Origin: Candidatus Hadersleviella danica
GTDB lineage: Bacteria > Chloroflexota > Anaerolineae > Promineifilales > Promineifilaceae
Length of the DNA: 53,270 nucleotides
Reading direction: 5' to 3'
NCBI GenBank assembly: GCA_016711405.1
Contig: JADJSZ010000060.1
Location: 1 to 53,270, forward strand
This document shows, in pieces, positions 6,898 to 15,904 of this stretch (position 1 is the first letter of the stretch; every line of letters begins with the position of its first letter). The position numbers and the translations under genes are program-made. The notes under the pieces are model-generated. The model made no database searches and had not been told where the DNA came from. It saw only the letters and a list, made by a program, of their open reading frames with translations.

Positions 6898-8706
6898 TTA
6901 TCGCTCGGCAAACTGCATCTCGTACAAGCGCGTATACAACCCATCGCGGTTGGCCAACAGCGCGGCGTGCGTGCCCTGCGCCACCACCTGCCCCCGATCC
7001 AGCACCAAAATCCAATCCGCGTTGATAATCGTGCTGAGGCGGTGGGCGATGACAAAGCTGGTACGGCCGTGCATCAACCGCTCCAACGCCTCCTGCACCA
7101 ACTTCTCACTCTCGCTATCCAACGAGGAAGTCGCCTCATCCAAAATCAAAATGCGCGGGTCTTTCAAGATGGCGCGAGCGATGGCCACCCGTTGGCGTTG
7201 CCCGCCGCTCAGCTTGACCCCCCGCTCCCCCACCAATGTGTCATAGCCGTCGGGCAAATCGCGCAAGATAAAGTCGTGGGCGTTGGCCGCTTGTGCCGCC
7301 GCCTCAATTTCGGCGCGGGTCGCTTCGAGACGGCCGTAGCGGATATTTTCCAGCACCGTGTCCGAAAAGAGCAGTGTCTCTTGCGGCACAATGCCAATCT
7401 GCTCCCGCAAACTGAGCTGGGTCACGTCGCGAATATCGCGGCCGTCTATGGCCACCGTGCCCGCCACCGCATCGTAAAAGCGGGGAATCAGGTTGACCAG
7501 CGTCGTTTTGCCCGCCCCGCTGGGGCCGACCAAGGCCACGACTTGGCCATGTGCCACCTCGAACGAGACATCGCGCAGGACGGGTACGGCCGCGCCGTAA
7601 TCAAAGCTCACCTGCTCGAAGCGCACATCGCCGCGCATGGCGGGCATGGGCTGGGCATGGGGCGCGTCGGCAATATCGGGCGGCGTGTCCAGCAACTCAA
7701 ACAGCCGCTCCGTCGCCCCGAGGGCGGATTGGAACTGGGCGTACAGCCCCGCCAAGGTGGCAATCGGCGCGGCGACCATCATCGTGTACACCAGATAGGC
7801 GACCAGCCCACCAGCGGTCAGGTTGCCCTGAATCACCTCGTAACTGCCAAACCAGAGGGTGATGGTGATGGAGGCGAAGGCCATGAAGCCGATGATGGGA
7901 GCCAGAATGGCGGAGATTTTGGCGCGTTGCATGGCGGCCGTGTACGTCTCGTTTATTTTGCCCGAGAAGCGGCCGATTTCGTGCGCCTCTCGCGCAAACG
8001 ATTTGACAATCCGCACCCCCGCCACCGTCTCTTCCAACACGTTGGCCGCCTCGGCCAATTTGTCTTGCACTTGCTTGGAGGCGGCGCGAATTTTGCGGCC
8101 GAGGAAGACCATGCTGAGCGAGATGAGCGGGATACCCATCAAGATGATGAGCGTGAGCCGCCAGTTGAGGATGAAGAGAAGCACGGCCGCGCCCACCAGC
8201 GTCACCGCTTGGCGGAGCAGGGCGACCACGTTTTCGGTGATGGCGCTCTGGAGCAGGGTCACGTCGTTGGTCAGCCGCGAGACGATTTCGCCTGTGCGCC
8301 TATCTGCGTAAAATTTGAGTGAGAGGGTTTGCAGGTGGCTGTAAAGCTGGATGCGAATATCGGCAATGGCGCGTTCGCCCACGTAGGCCAGCGAGAGGCG
8401 GTGGGCGAAGCTGAACACGCCTTGGACGATGAAGACGGCAAAAAGCAACGTGCCCAGTTGGTTCAGCCGCGCCAAATCTTTGTCTATCAGCACGTAATCC
8501 ACCAGATTTTGCACCACCCACGGCAAAATCAGCCCCAAGCCAGTGGTGACGAGGAGGGTGGCGATAGAGAAGGCCATCCAGCCGCGATAGGGCTGGACGT
8601 AGCGCAAGACGCGGCGGAATTGGTGTAAGTTGTCGCGGTTGAGGCGGGGGGCTTGGGCGGGTTTGTCGGCTTCGTGGCTTCGGCCGATACGGCGGGGATT
8701 AAGCAT
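6898..8706 (-). CDS. ABC exporter, fused membrane and ATPase domains (MsbA/LmrA/BmrA type)
   Basis: Half-transporter of about 602 residues that works as a homodimer in the inner membrane, exporting lipids, drugs or peptides. Residues about 45-330 form the six-helix ABC exporter domain. The nucleotide-binding domain follows with Walker A GPSGAGKTTL, Q-loop VPQETLLF, signature LSGGQRQRVAIARA, Walker B ILILDEATSSLD and H-loop IAHRLST. All ATPase motifs are intact. I start at the ATG at 8706; a TTG two codons earlier is possible. The substrate cannot be read from sequence. The downstream neighbourhood of lipid-related genes makes a lipid substrate plausible, but that is inference. Confidence 0.9.
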   Translation of the reverse strand: MLNPRRIGRSHEADKPAQAPRLNRDNLHQFRRVLRYVQPYRGWMAFSIATLLVTTGLGLILPWVVQNLVDYVLIDKDLARLNQLGTLLFAVFIVQGVFSFAHRLSLAYVGERAIADIRIQLYSHLQTLSLKFYADRRTGEIVSRLTNDVTLLQSAITENVVALLRQAVTLVGAAVLLFILNWRLTLIILMGIPLISLSMVFLGRKIRAASKQVQDKLAEAANVLEETVAGVRIVKSFAREAHEIGRFSGKINETYTAAMQRAKISAILAPIIGFMAFASITITLWFGSYEVIQGNLTAGGLVAYLVYTMMVAAPIATLAGLYAQFQSALGATERLFELLDTPPDIADAPHAQPMPAMRGDVRFEQVSFDYGAAVPVLRDVSFEVAHGQVVALVGPSGAGKTTLVNLIPRFYDAVAGTVAIDGRDIRDVTQLSLREQIGIVPQETLLFSDTVLENIRYGRLEATRAEIEAAAQAANAHDFILRDLPDGYDTLVGERGVKLSGGQRQRVAIARAILKDPRILILDEATSSLDSESEKLVQEALERLMHGRTSFVIAHRLSTIINADWILVLDRGQVVAQGTHAALLANRDGLYTRLYEMQFAER

Positions 8707-8726
8707 GGGCAATGGGGATGATAGGG

Positions 8727-8981
8727 CTAATAATGATTGCGAAGTTGAGCAATGAGCAAATCATCCTCCACAACTTTGTAAACAAGACGATGTTCTCTGT
8801 CTATACGCCGCGACCAATAACCAGAGAGTCCAAACTTGAGCGGTTCTGGCTTGCCTGTTCCCGAAAAAGGTGTGCGCTGAATCTCTTTGATGAGGGTATT
8901 GATGCGGCTCAGGGTCTTTTTATCGGCACTTTGCCAATATAAATAATCGTTCCATGCGTTTTCGGAGAAAATCAGCCTCAT
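8727..8981 (-). CDS. yoeB: YoeB-family toxin (ribosome-dependent mRNA interferase)
   Basis: An 84-residue Txe/YoeB toxin that cleaves mRNA on the ribosome. It opens FSENAWNDYLYW and ends with GYWSRRIDREHRLVYKV and a C-terminal HY; the Glu, Arg, His and Tyr that build the active site (including the terminal His-Tyr) are present. Length is exactly that of E. coli YoeB. Its start overlaps the stop of the upstream antitoxin gene by four bases (ATGA), giving the usual antitoxin-first coupled order. It appears complete and functional. Confidence 0.92.
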   Translation of the reverse strand: MRLIFSENAWNDYLYWQSADKKTLSRINTLIKEIQRTPFSGTGKPEPLKFGLSGYWSRRIDREHRLVYKVVEDDLLIAQLRNHY

Positions 8982-9229
8982 TCAAGCAACCCTCGCTCTG
9001 TGCCGCGACCACTCTCCAATTCAAGGATTGACTCCATTAGGCGTTTGGCATTTTTAGGGCTACGCAATAAGTACGCGGTTTCCTCAAGTGCCTGATAATC
9101 CTCTAAAGATAGCATCACCACAGAACGATTGTTTTGGCGGGTTACGATGATAGGTGTGTGGTCATCACAAACCTGATCCATTCTTTGGGCTAATGTCTGG
9201 CGAACGATTGTGTAGTTAACTGCTTCCAT
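8978..9229 (-). CDS. yefM: YefM-family antitoxin
   Basis: An 83-residue Phd/YefM antitoxin that binds YoeB and represses the operon. The N-terminal DNA-binding half contains NYTIVRQTLAQRMDQV and TPIIVTRQNNRSVVMLS, and the C-terminus (LLRSPKNAKRLMESI) is the YoeB-binding helix region. The start at 9229 has a GGAGG ribosome site; the frame is open further upstream, but that part covers the operator and lacks family similarity. Autoregulation is expected through the palindrome at 9255-9270. Confidence 0.92.
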   Translation of the reverse strand: MEAVNYTIVRQTLAQRMDQVCDDHTPIIVTRQNNRSVVMLSLEDYQALEETAYLLRSPKNAKRLMESILELESGRGTERGLLE

Positions 9230-9254
9230 TTTACTTTTCCTCCAGAGAAAATAT

Positions 9255-9270
9255 GTACAAATAATTGTAC
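9255..9270. promoter_or_regulatory. Operator palindrome of yefM-yoeB
   Basis: GTACAA, spacer ATAA, TTGTAC, centred about 33 bp upstream of the yefM start. YefM operators in E. coli are built on TGTACA-type palindromes, and this site contains TGTACAA and TTGTAC in the expected position. Confidence 0.7.
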
Positions 9271-9334
9271 GTTCTGGCTGTGGATAAAGCAAGAAGAATA
9301 AGACCGAGCGCGTGCAGGGCAAAAGGAAAAGGAA

Positions 9335-10108
9335 TTAGGCGAGGGCGGCCAACTCGGCCCGAATTTCGGGCAGGCTGGCTTGGGCGGCCGTGCGGCCGTG
9401 GTTCATCAGCTCGTGCCGCTTGTTGAAGTTAACATAGGTGGCGTGTTGCAGGTTGGGCTTGATGATGCACTCGGCGTGGCTGAGGCCATTGCCCGAACGG
9501 CGCACCATAATTTCGAGGGCGGTGATGCCTACGCCGAGTGGCCCGAGCCGTTTGTGTTCCCCTTGCTCAAAAATGTCCACGCCGATGACGTAATCGGCGC
9601 CGAGACCGCGCACGGGGTCTATGGGGACGTTGCAGGAGATGCCGCCGTCGACAAGGTAACGGCCGTTGACCAGTTTGGGCTGGACGAAGCCGGGCACACT
9701 GCAACTGGCGCACACGGCCGGGGCGACCCGGCCGCTGGTCAGCGGGACGGATTCCCCTGTTTGCACGTCGGTGGCCATGATGACCAACGGCCGTGCCAAA
9801 TCCTCGAAGTGCAAATCGCCAAGGGTGCGGATGAGGTACTCCTCCAGCAAATCGAAGGAGATGAACGCTTGGCGGGGGACAATCGGCCGTGCCAGCTTCC
9901 ACCAGCCCAACTCCTCGGCCATCTCTTTCATGTGGCCAATTTCCATCCCGGCCGCATAGCAATAACCCATGATGGACCCGACGCTTGTCCCGCCCACAAA
10001 ATCAATCTGCAACCCCTCCGCTTCCAGCACCTCTAACACGCCCAAATGGGCAAACCCCCGCACCACGCCCCCGCCCAATGCCAAGCCAATTTTTGGTGTA
10101 CTACACAT
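9335..10108 (-). CDS. Patatin-like phospholipase (RssA/YchK type)
   Basis: Serine-aspartate acyl hydrolase of 257 residues, cytoplasmic. The oxyanion loop is GLALGGGVVRGFAHLG, the nucleophile elbow is GGTSVGS (serine in GTSVG), and the second catalytic residue is in VDGGISCNVP (DGG). All key residues of the patatin dyad are intact. Length matches bacterial RssA-like proteins. Substrate (phospholipid or lysophospholipid) is inferred from the family. It lies between a toxin-antitoxin pair and an SCP2 protein in a stretch with several lipid-related genes. Confidence 0.9.
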   Translation of the reverse strand: MCSTPKIGLALGGGVVRGFAHLGVLEVLEAEGLQIDFVGGTSVGSIMGYCYAAGMEIGHMKEMAEELGWWKLARPIVPRQAFISFDLLEEYLIRTLGDLHFEDLARPLVIMATDVQTGESVPLTSGRVAPAVCASCSVPGFVQPKLVNGRYLVDGGISCNVPIDPVRGLGADYVIGVDIFEQGEHKRLGPLGVGITALEIMVRRSGNGLSHAECIIKPNLQHATYVNFNKRHELMNHGRTAAQASLPEIRAELAALA

Positions 10109-10192
10109 GTTGAGTGGTTAGTGGCGAGTGGCTAGTGGTTAGTGGTTAGTGGTGCATTTTCTAACCACTAACCACTAATCACTAACCACTTC
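10109..10192. repeat. Heptamer array TTAGTGG facing its complement
   Basis: Five or more TTAGTGG-like heptamers (10118-10152) followed by CTAACCACTAACCACTAATC (10161-10180); the two halves could pair into a long imperfect hairpin filling the gap between the SCP2 and patatin genes. Confidence 0.85.
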
Positions 10193-10603
10193 TTATTCTG
10201 GCCATTCCGTGTCAATTTCGCTGGCGCTTTTGACCATTTCGAGGGCCGCTTTGGGGGCTTTCATCACTTTCATCATGTTGCCCTTCAGCGTCAGTTGCCG
10301 CCCCATCAAGCCGCGAATGGGGTCGAGTTGCCCCGAAAGCACCTTTTTCCATGTGGCAATGGGAGCCGACATGGTGAAAGCAGGGTCTTGCTCGGTGGCA
10401 TTGGCCAATTGCTTGGCCGAGCGGCATTCGCCGTGCCACAAATCCATGTACAAAAAGGTTTCTTCGGGCACGCCCGGCCCTTTTTGCACGACAAAGGCGA
10501 AGTCTCCTTCCCAGTTTTTGGCCGCATCTTGGTAGCCTTTGCTGGTGTTGAGTTTGCCCATCAGTTCTTTAATCCAGTCATCGCTAGGAAATTGAATGCC
10601 CAT
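10193..10603 (-). CDS. SCP2 sterol-carrier-fold protein
   Basis: A 136-residue protein of the SCP2 (sterol carrier protein 2) superfamily, a small hydrophobic-cavity fold that binds lipids or acyl-CoA. The pattern ending MSAPIATWKKVLSGQLDPIRGLMGRQLTLKGNMMKVM is typical of the SCP2 C-terminal half, where a threshold temperature-like W-x-x-hydrophobic-x-G motif leads to a lipid-facing helix. No signal peptide or catalytic residues are seen. A second, only distantly similar SCP2 protein lies at 11278-11679. Partner and ligand are unknown; patatin, acyltransferase and SDR neighbours suggest lipid handling. Confidence 0.8.
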   Translation of the reverse strand: MGIQFPSDDWIKELMGKLNTSKGYQDAAKNWEGDFAFVVQKGPGVPEETFLYMDLWHGECRSAKQLANATEQDPAFTMSAPIATWKKVLSGQLDPIRGLMGRQLTLKGNMMKVMKAPKAALEMVKSASEIDTEWPE

Positions 10604-10657
10604 CGGGTTTCTCCGTGTTAGTGGTGTTATTTGTTACTTGTTATTCATTATTGGGGA

Positions 10658-10936
10658 TTAAGTTGCCAAAGTAGTTTGGCGAGCTATGTCTTGATGTACT
10701 TTGGCATACAGGCGCAAGGCGGCTAACATGCGTGGTTCATACAACCCATCTCGTCCTTCAAACCAAGCCAATAAATCGGGGTCTATATGTACCGTCACTG
10801 GGACGTAAGCGGCTGGCATTCGCCAAGTGGCTCGTTCAAAGAAACGCTCATCCAACGGCGGCATCTCGCTTCGGTCTATGGTTTCATCAGTGAGGGCATC
10901 AATCATTGCCCAATTGGTCTCGGAGGAGTTGTTCAT
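10658..10936 (-). CDS. brnA: BrnA-type antitoxin
   Basis: A 92-residue antitoxin that pairs with BrnT. It contains the conserved VPVTVHIDPDLLAWFEGRDG segment, the ribbon-helix-helix DNA-binding part of BrnA/CopG-like proteins (beta strand VTVHIDPDLLAWF). The more usual BrnA sequence has K-x-x-x-x-R-L-D before the helix, so this is a divergent member. Its start lies 38 bp inside the end of the toxin gene, the normal toxin-first order of BrnT/BrnA operons. Confidence 0.8.
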   Translation of the reverse strand: MNNSSETNWAMIDALTDETIDRSEMPPLDERFFERATWRMPAAYVPVTVHIDPDLLAWFEGRDGLYEPRMLAALRLYAKVHQDIARQTTLAT

Positions 10937-11198
10937 AGTTTATGCGCTCCTGAGTTACTGCTTTCATCATGGAGATGATACGGATGAGATTTTCGCCTCG
11001 TTCGGTGAATATGACGACTACCACATGGCCGTTTAATGCCCCAACACCAATCCATCGTTCTTCACCATACTCTTGTCGCTCATCTAAGGCGACCAACATC
11101 GGGGCGTTAAAAACCTGCCAAACATCGCGGAAATCAAACCCATGCTTGCGGATATTGGTTTGTCGCTTTTGCTCATCCCACTCAAATGTTAATGACAT
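10899..11198 (-). CDS. brnT: BrnT-type ribonuclease toxin
   Basis: A 99-residue BrnT toxin, a RelE-like ribonuclease. FEWDEQKRQTNIRKHGFDF is the family signature (E-W-D-x-x-K-x-x-x-N-x-x-K-H-G-x-x-F), followed by RWIGVGALNGHVVVVIFTERGENLIRIIS, which carries the conserved R-I-I-S end of the active-site strand. Length and order (toxin before antitoxin, overlapping) match known BrnT/BrnA pairs. This is the second of three toxin-antitoxin loci in the window. Confidence 0.9.
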   Translation of the reverse strand: MSLTFEWDEQKRQTNIRKHGFDFRDVWQVFNAPMLVALDERQEYGEERWIGVGALNGHVVVVIFTERGENLIRIISMMKAVTQERINYEQLLRDQLGND

Positions 11199-11277
11199 GG
11201 AGCAACCCTCTTGCAGTTAAAAATTTATTCGTTATGAGGTGCGGCTCTCAATAACGAGTAACGAGTAACCAATAACC

Positions 11278-11679
11278 CTATAAAAGTCCTTTTTCGCGCA
11301 AGACCTGTGGGTAGAGGGCTTGGCTACGGCCGAACAAATCCCCCAATGCCTTTGCTTTTAGCATCGGCCCCTTAATCTTTAGTTTACCACTTCCCAACGC
11401 TTTCATAATGCCCAATTCCCCTAGCATAATGTGGTGCAACGTGTCGGCGGGTAGGGTGATGTCGAGTGTGGGGGGCAAATTGACGGGGCCGAAGTGGTGT
11501 TGGGCGGGGGTGGTACGGCCGTTTATGGTTATCTCGGCCGCTGGATCCAAGCACTGAAAGCGGAAAACCAACTTAGAATCGGTCAGCGACTTGAGGCTGG
11601 CATCTCCCTCGGCTGATATACGGCCGAACAACTCGCCAAGGCAATCGTAAAATTGGGTGGGGGAGGTGTAGAAAGGCAT
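11278..11679 (-). CDS. SCP2 sterol-carrier-fold protein
   Basis: A 133-residue SCP2-fold lipid-binding protein. The C-terminal half (TPAQHHFGPVNLPPTLDITLPADTLHHIMLGEL, then GSGKLKIKGPMLKAKAL) follows the SCP2 pattern of a strand-rich half leading to a G-x-x-K-x-x-G turn and a final helix. I start at the ATG at 11679 because upstream in-frame codons are heptamer repeat (GGAATGC and similar). It ends three bases beyond another heptamer array. Role as lipid carrier or accessory domain is by family only. Confidence 0.8.
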   Translation of the reverse strand: MPFYTSPTQFYDCLGELFGRISAEGDASLKSLTDSKLVFRFQCLDPAAEITINGRTTPAQHHFGPVNLPPTLDITLPADTLHHIMLGELGIMKALGSGKLKIKGPMLKAKALGDLFGRSQALYPQVLREKGLL

Positions 11680-11763
11680 GAGGGGATTGCGGAATGGGGA
11701 ATGCGGATTGCGATTGCGGAATGAAAGTTCTGGGACTGGCTGACGGGCTGACAAGGCTGACCG
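11680..11763. repeat. Mixed heptamer array between acyltransferase and SCP2 genes
   Basis: GGAATGC and GGATTGC-type heptamers (11690-11722) followed by GGGACTG/GCTGACG-type units (11733-11763). The array fills the whole gap. Confidence 0.8.
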
Positions 11764-12864
11764 CTACCCAAAAAACACCGATTTGCGGCGGGCGAGGCGG
11801 CCGTTAATCATCTCTTGGACGATGTTGCGCGTTTGATTGGTTAATTGCGAGACAAGTACCATGTTGTCGGCCGAGCCGAGCGGGTAATGGTCGGTCGGAA
11901 TCGGTTCGCCAAAATCAATGTACCACTTGGTTGGGTTGGGAATCACCCCCAACAGGCCGAGCCACGGGAAGCGGAAGGAGATGGGAAAGTAGGGGAAGCC
12001 CGTCAGCCGCGCCAATGTTTCTGATTTGTAGAGCGAAATGTAGGTTTCTTCCGCCCCCACAATGGAGACGGGAATGATGGGCGCTTGGGTGTTGAGCGCC
12101 ATCTTGACGAACCCGCCACGGCCGAACCGCGCCAACTGATACCGCTCGCTGTACAGCTTGCCCACCCCCTTAAACCCTCGGGGTAGACCGCCACCAACTC
12201 ATCCTGTTCGAGCAAGCGCGTGCCGTTTTCGACACTGGCCAACGCTTGCCCAATCTTTCCAGCAGGTGGAAACAAAGGGCAGGTGGGGAACCACGAGGCG
12301 TATAACTGGGTGGACGAGCCGTTGGCTGGGGTGTTCGTTCTGCACGGCCATCATCACCATGCCGCCGTCGAAGGGGAGTTGCCCCGAATGGTTGCCGACG
12401 AGCAGGGCACGGCCGTAATCGGGCACATGCTCCATCCCCGAAACCGAGACGCGGAACCAATAGCTGTAGAGGAAGTCGAAAAACGGCCGTAACGCCTCAA
12501 ACACCTCCGCATCATAGCCCCACTCGTCCGTTTCATATTCCCCCGTCAGCCGCCGCTTGAAAAAGTCCACCTGCATCTCAATTTGGTAATTGATGAGGAA
12601 CCACAACCCCTGCCAAAACTCGGGGTCGAAAAAATCCTCGCGGAACATCTTTTGCAATTGGGGAATTATCTGCCCCATTTGTTCCTGTGGCAACGATTGC
12701 GCCGCCCGCTCGAACAAATCGAGCAGGCCCTTGGGGGTGAAGGGGGGCGGCACATAGCTGGGGGTCACAGCCTGTAGCCGCTCAACCAACGCTTTGACTT
12801 CGTGCGCCAACCGTTCTTGGCGGCTGGGGGTGGTGGTGGGTTCTTCTTCGACGAGAATTGTCAT
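11764..12864 (-). CDS. 1-acyl-glycerol-phosphate acyltransferase-like protein (PlsC fold), two frameshifts
   Basis: Membrane-associated acyltransferase of about 366 residues after repair. The first 130 residues are a poorly conserved N-terminal region. The PlsC domain then has the catalytic motif NHSGQLPFDGG (H-x4-D form), a YPEGLRG box (motif III) and IIPVSIVGAEE (motif IV). The frame breaks near 12262-12270 and again at the G run near 12170-12176; repair of the second gives EGLRGVGKLYSERYQL. The domain also occurs in prokaryotic enzymes that acylate lysophospholipids or make glycolipids; the acceptor here is unknown. It probably forms one transcription unit with the SDR gene upstream, 67 bp away. 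Confidence 0.85.
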
Positions 12865-12931
12865 GGGATTGCGGAATGCGGAATGGGGATTGCGGATTGG
12901 TCGCTACTTGTAACTTTTAACTTTTCACTTC

Positions 12932-13939
12932 TTACTTTTCACTACTCACCTGCCCCCGCTTGGCGAGAACTTCGCGTAGGTATTCCTCATCGAGGGCGCG
13001 GGCGTGTTGGCTGGTGGCGGAGGTGCGCTTGGCGGCCGTGAATTCGCGCACAGCCTCCTCGGCCGTGCGGGTGGGTTGCCAGCCAAACTCGGCCGCCAGT
13101 TTGGCCGTATCCCCCACCCAGCGGTAGCGCAGGTAATCGGCCCCGAACGAGAGCAAACGGCCGAACCGCCCCCCCGCCCAATAAACCAGCGGATGCAACA
13201 CGGGCACATCCTGCCCCTGTGCCAAGCGGATAATTTTGGCCAGCGGCAACACATCGGCCGCCCCGATGTTAAAAACACCAGCGGGGGCGTTTAAGCAAGC
13301 GTGAACCAACGCCTCCACCCCATCATCTTCGTGGAGCAGTTGCAGGACGGGGTTAAAACCGAGCAGAACAGGCACGAATTTGGGGGCGATGTAACGGCCG
13401 AGCGGCGAATTGACTGTCGGTCCCATCACATTGGCCAAGCGCAAAATCGTCACCCCCATTTCTGGGTTTTGCTGGGCAAAGCCCGCCGCAAATTCTTCTA
13501 TTTCGATGGCGTAGCGCACCCCGCCATGTTGCTTGTTGCCATTCAGCGGCCATGATTCGGGCAAAAAGGCGGGGTTGCTCGCTTGTGCCCCGTAAACGGC
13601 CGTGCTACTGCGCCATACCAAATGGCGCACCCCCGCTTGCGCCGCCGCGCCAAACAGCCGCATCGTGCCCATCACGTTCAGGTCAAACGCGGCTTCACTG
13701 GGGCGGCTTCGCTCGTCAAACTCGAGGTGGCAGATGGTGTCTACTTGTTCGGCCGTTAGCAATTCCACCAGCAAGGGGTTGCGCACATCCACCTGTATAA
13801 AATCCACCCCTTCAATTTTAAGGGGTGGTGGGGTGGGGGAGATGCCCACGACGCGCACGTCTGGCTCTTGTACCAGCCGGGCGGCCACACGGCCGCCCCA
13901 ATAATCGCTTACACCTGTGACGAGAATGGTTTTTGTCAT
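12932..13939 (-). CDS. Extended short-chain dehydrogenase/epimerase (NAD-dependent)
   Basis: A 335-residue NAD(P)-dependent epimerase/dehydratase-like protein. The Rossmann nucleotide motif TGVSDYWGGRVAARL is a variant of TGxxGxxG. A Ser/Thr sits in RSSTAVYGA, while the expected Tyr-x-x-x-Lys is represented by YAIEIEE with the Lys replaced, so catalysis in the usual SDR sense is doubtful. The C-terminus carries GDTAKLAAEFGWQPT, a typical end-domain motif of extended SDRs. The last codons (VSSEK and stop) are supplied by a heptamer repeat. It lies directly upstream of the acyltransferase gene. Confidence 0.8.
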   Translation of the reverse strand: MTKTILVTGVSDYWGGRVAARLVQEPDVRVVGISPTPPPLKIEGVDFIQVDVRNPLLVELLTAEQVDTICHLEFDERSRPSEAAFDLNVMGTMRLFGAAAQAGVRHLVWRSSTAVYGAQASNPAFLPESWPLNGNKQHGGVRYAIEIEEFAAGFAQQNPEMGVTILRLANVMGPTVNSPLGRYIAPKFVPVLLGFNPVLQLLHEDDGVEALVHACLNAPAGVFNIGAADVLPLAKIIRLAQGQDVPVLHPLVYWAGGRFGRLLSFGADYLRYRWVGDTAKLAAEFGWQPTRTAEEAVREFTAAKRTSATSQHARALDEEYLREVLAKRGQVSSEK

Positions 13940-14060
13940 AGAAATTCAGCTAGTCAGCAATTCAGCCAGTCAGCAATTCAGCGGTTAGCAAAGCGTTGGC
14001 CGCTCCGTTAACTTTTCACTTTTTACTTTTCACCTTTCACTTTTTACTCACTCCCCGGCG
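13940..14060. repeat. Heptamer arrays upstream of the SDR gene
   Basis: AGTCAGC and AATTCAG-type heptamers (13949-13990) and a TTTTCACTTTTTACT-type array (14010-14048) fill most of the 180-bp gap to the permease gene. The last 60 bases are non-repetitive with no clear promoter. Confidence 0.75.
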
Positions 14061-14122
14061 CGTATTGTAGCAGAAAAAAGAGAGACAATGATTGCTGATA
14101 GGTCTATTAAGTTGAGGCAGGT

Positions 14123-15895
14123 TTAGAACGGCCAAAAGAGCGGCACTGTTAGAGTCACCAACACCAGCAGGAGCAGATTGAGACCCACCCCCACACGGGC
14201 GTAATCGCTAAATTTGTACCCGCCGGGTCCGTAAATAATCACATTGACCTGATGGCCAACGGGCAACATGAAGGAGGTGGAAGCGGCAATGACGGTGGCC
14301 ATGACCAACGGCCGTGGGTCTACCCCAATGCCCAACGCCGCATCAATGGCAATCGGAATCATCAAGACAGTGGCGGCCGCATTGGAAATCACCTCGGTCA
14401 GCAGAGCAGTCAGCAAAAACAGACCCGCCAAGACGGCCACAGGCCCCCACTCCCCAATGCCCCCCACCAAATAATCGGCCAGCAATCGCGCCGTACCCGT
14501 TTGCTCCATCGCCATGCCCAGTGGCAACATCCCCGCAATTAAAAAGACCGATTGCCAATCAATGGACTGATAAGCTTCGTCCATGGTGATGACCCCAAAC
14601 AAAACCAGCGACACTGCACCCATCAACATCATGGTGGCCACATCTAGCCAACCCACGGTAATGACAAGGAGGGTGACCAGCAAAATGGCCAGAGTCAGGG
14701 GGGCTTTGGCGGTGCGCTTTAGCTCGAGGCGCGGCTTGTCGAGAATCATAAAGTTGGGGTTTTTGCGGAGCAGTTCGAGCTTATCGGCCGTGGTTTGCAC
14801 CAGCAAAGCATCCCCAAATTCGATGGGAATGTTGCCCAGTTTGTCCACCAAAACCTTGCCGCTGTGGCGGATGGCCAAGACCGATACGCCATATTTCTGG
14901 CGAAAATCGAGCTGAATGAGGGAGCGCCCCTTGAAGCGGGAGCGAGGGGTGAGGCCAATTTTGGCTAGTTGCAGGTCGCTATTGGCGGCGAGGGGGTCGG
15001 CTGTGCCCACAGATTGCAGGCCATGAGATTGGCTCACTTCGAGCAAAGTCTCGAGAGGCCCTTCGATGAGCAGGACATCTTCGGCCGCTAATACGCGCCT
15101 GCCCGTTGGGTATTGGTTGGGTAAATTGGCGCGGCGCAAACGCAGAATGTTCAGCCCATACTGCTGGCCGAATTGGGTTTCGGCAATGGTTTTGCCCACC
15201 AGTGAGGATTCGGCCGTGACTTGTACCTCGGTCACATACGGCCGCACAGGGTACTCGTCCAACAACTCCCCGCCGGGCGTGCGTTCGGGCAACAGGTAAC
15301 GGCCGAACAGGAGCATATACGCCATGCCCGCCCCCAAAACCAAGATGCCTGTCGGCGTAAAATCAAAAAAGCCAAACGACTCAATATGGCCGTAATCCTC
15401 CAAAATCTCGGCCGCCAAGATATTGGGTGGCGTGCCAATCAGGGTCATATTGCCCCCGAGCAACGCCGCAAAAGCGAGCGGCATGAGCAATTTAGAAGGT
15501 GGAATCCGCAATTGGCGGCTGATGGACAACACGGCCGGCATTAAAATGGCCACCGCCCCCACGTTGTTCATAAAGGCGGACATTACGCCAGCGGTCAGCA
15601 TGATGACGGCCAAAATCCACTGCGGCCGTGGCCCCGCCACCTGCAACATCCGCACCGCCAGCATATCGGCAATGCCCGTTTGGTACACCGCCCCGCTGAT
15701 GATAAACACCGCCCAAACTGTAATGACGGCTGGGCTGGAAAACCCCGCAAAAGCCTCCCGCGAGGAGATTAGCCCTGTCAGAATCAGAGCCAACAACACC
15801 AGCAAGGCCACCACATCCACCCGTACTTTCTCGGTGACAAAAAGCACCATCGCCCCCGCCAAAATACTCAGCACCAGTATGTTTTCTAAAGCCAT
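14123..15895 (-). CDS. SLC13/DASS-type permease with two TrkA_C (RCK_C) domains
   Basis: Integral membrane transporter of 590 residues related to citrate/sulfate/dicarboxylate permeases. Helices fill residues 1-200 and 390-590. Conserved family stretches include AFMNNVGAVAILMPAVLS and GGNMTLIGTPPNILAA (the first Ser-Asn-Thr-like signature region), and LLTEVISNAAATVLMIPIA (the second). Two soluble TrkA_C domains sit between them (residues about 215-285 and 300-375), as in the YbiR-type and sulfate-related branches, where they probably bind a regulatory ligand. The transported ion cannot be read from sequence; sulfate or a dicarboxylate are the usual substrates. No frameshift. Confidence 0.88.
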   Translation of the reverse strand: MALENILVLSILAGAMVLFVTEKVRVDVVALLVLLALILTGLISSREAFAGFSSPAVITVWAVFIISGAVYQTGIADMLAVRMLQVAGPRPQWILAVIMLTAGVMSAFMNNVGAVAILMPAVLSISRQLRIPPSKLLMPLAFAALLGGNMTLIGTPPNILAAEILEDYGHIESFGFFDFTPTGILVLGAGMAYMLLFGRYLLPERTPGGELLDEYPVRPYVTEVQVTAESSLVGKTIAETQFGQQYGLNILRLRRANLPNQYPTGRRVLAAEDVLLIEGPLETLLEVSQSHGLQSVGTADPLAANSDLQLAKIGLTPRSRFKGRSLIQLDFRQKYGVSVLAIRHSGKVLVDKLGNIPIEFGDALLVQTTADKLELLRKNPNFMILDKPRLELKRTAKAPLTLAILLVTLLVITVGWLDVATMMLMGAVSLVLFGVITMDEAYQSIDWQSVFLIAGMLPLGMAMEQTGTARLLADYLVGGIGEWGPVAVLAGLFLLTALLTEVISNAAATVLMIPIAIDAALGIGVDPRPLVMATVIAASTSFMLPVGHQVNVIIYGPGGYKFSDYARVGVGLNLLLLVLVTLTVPLFWPF

Positions 15896-15904
15896 GCGGA
15901 TCTC

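Noticed and set aside
6844..8322. Long open frame of 492 codons on the plus strand opposite the ABC exporter
   Set aside because: It is antisense to a complete, motif-rich exporter gene. It arises because the GC-rich codon use and the stop-free ACGGCCGT words leave few stops on the other strand.
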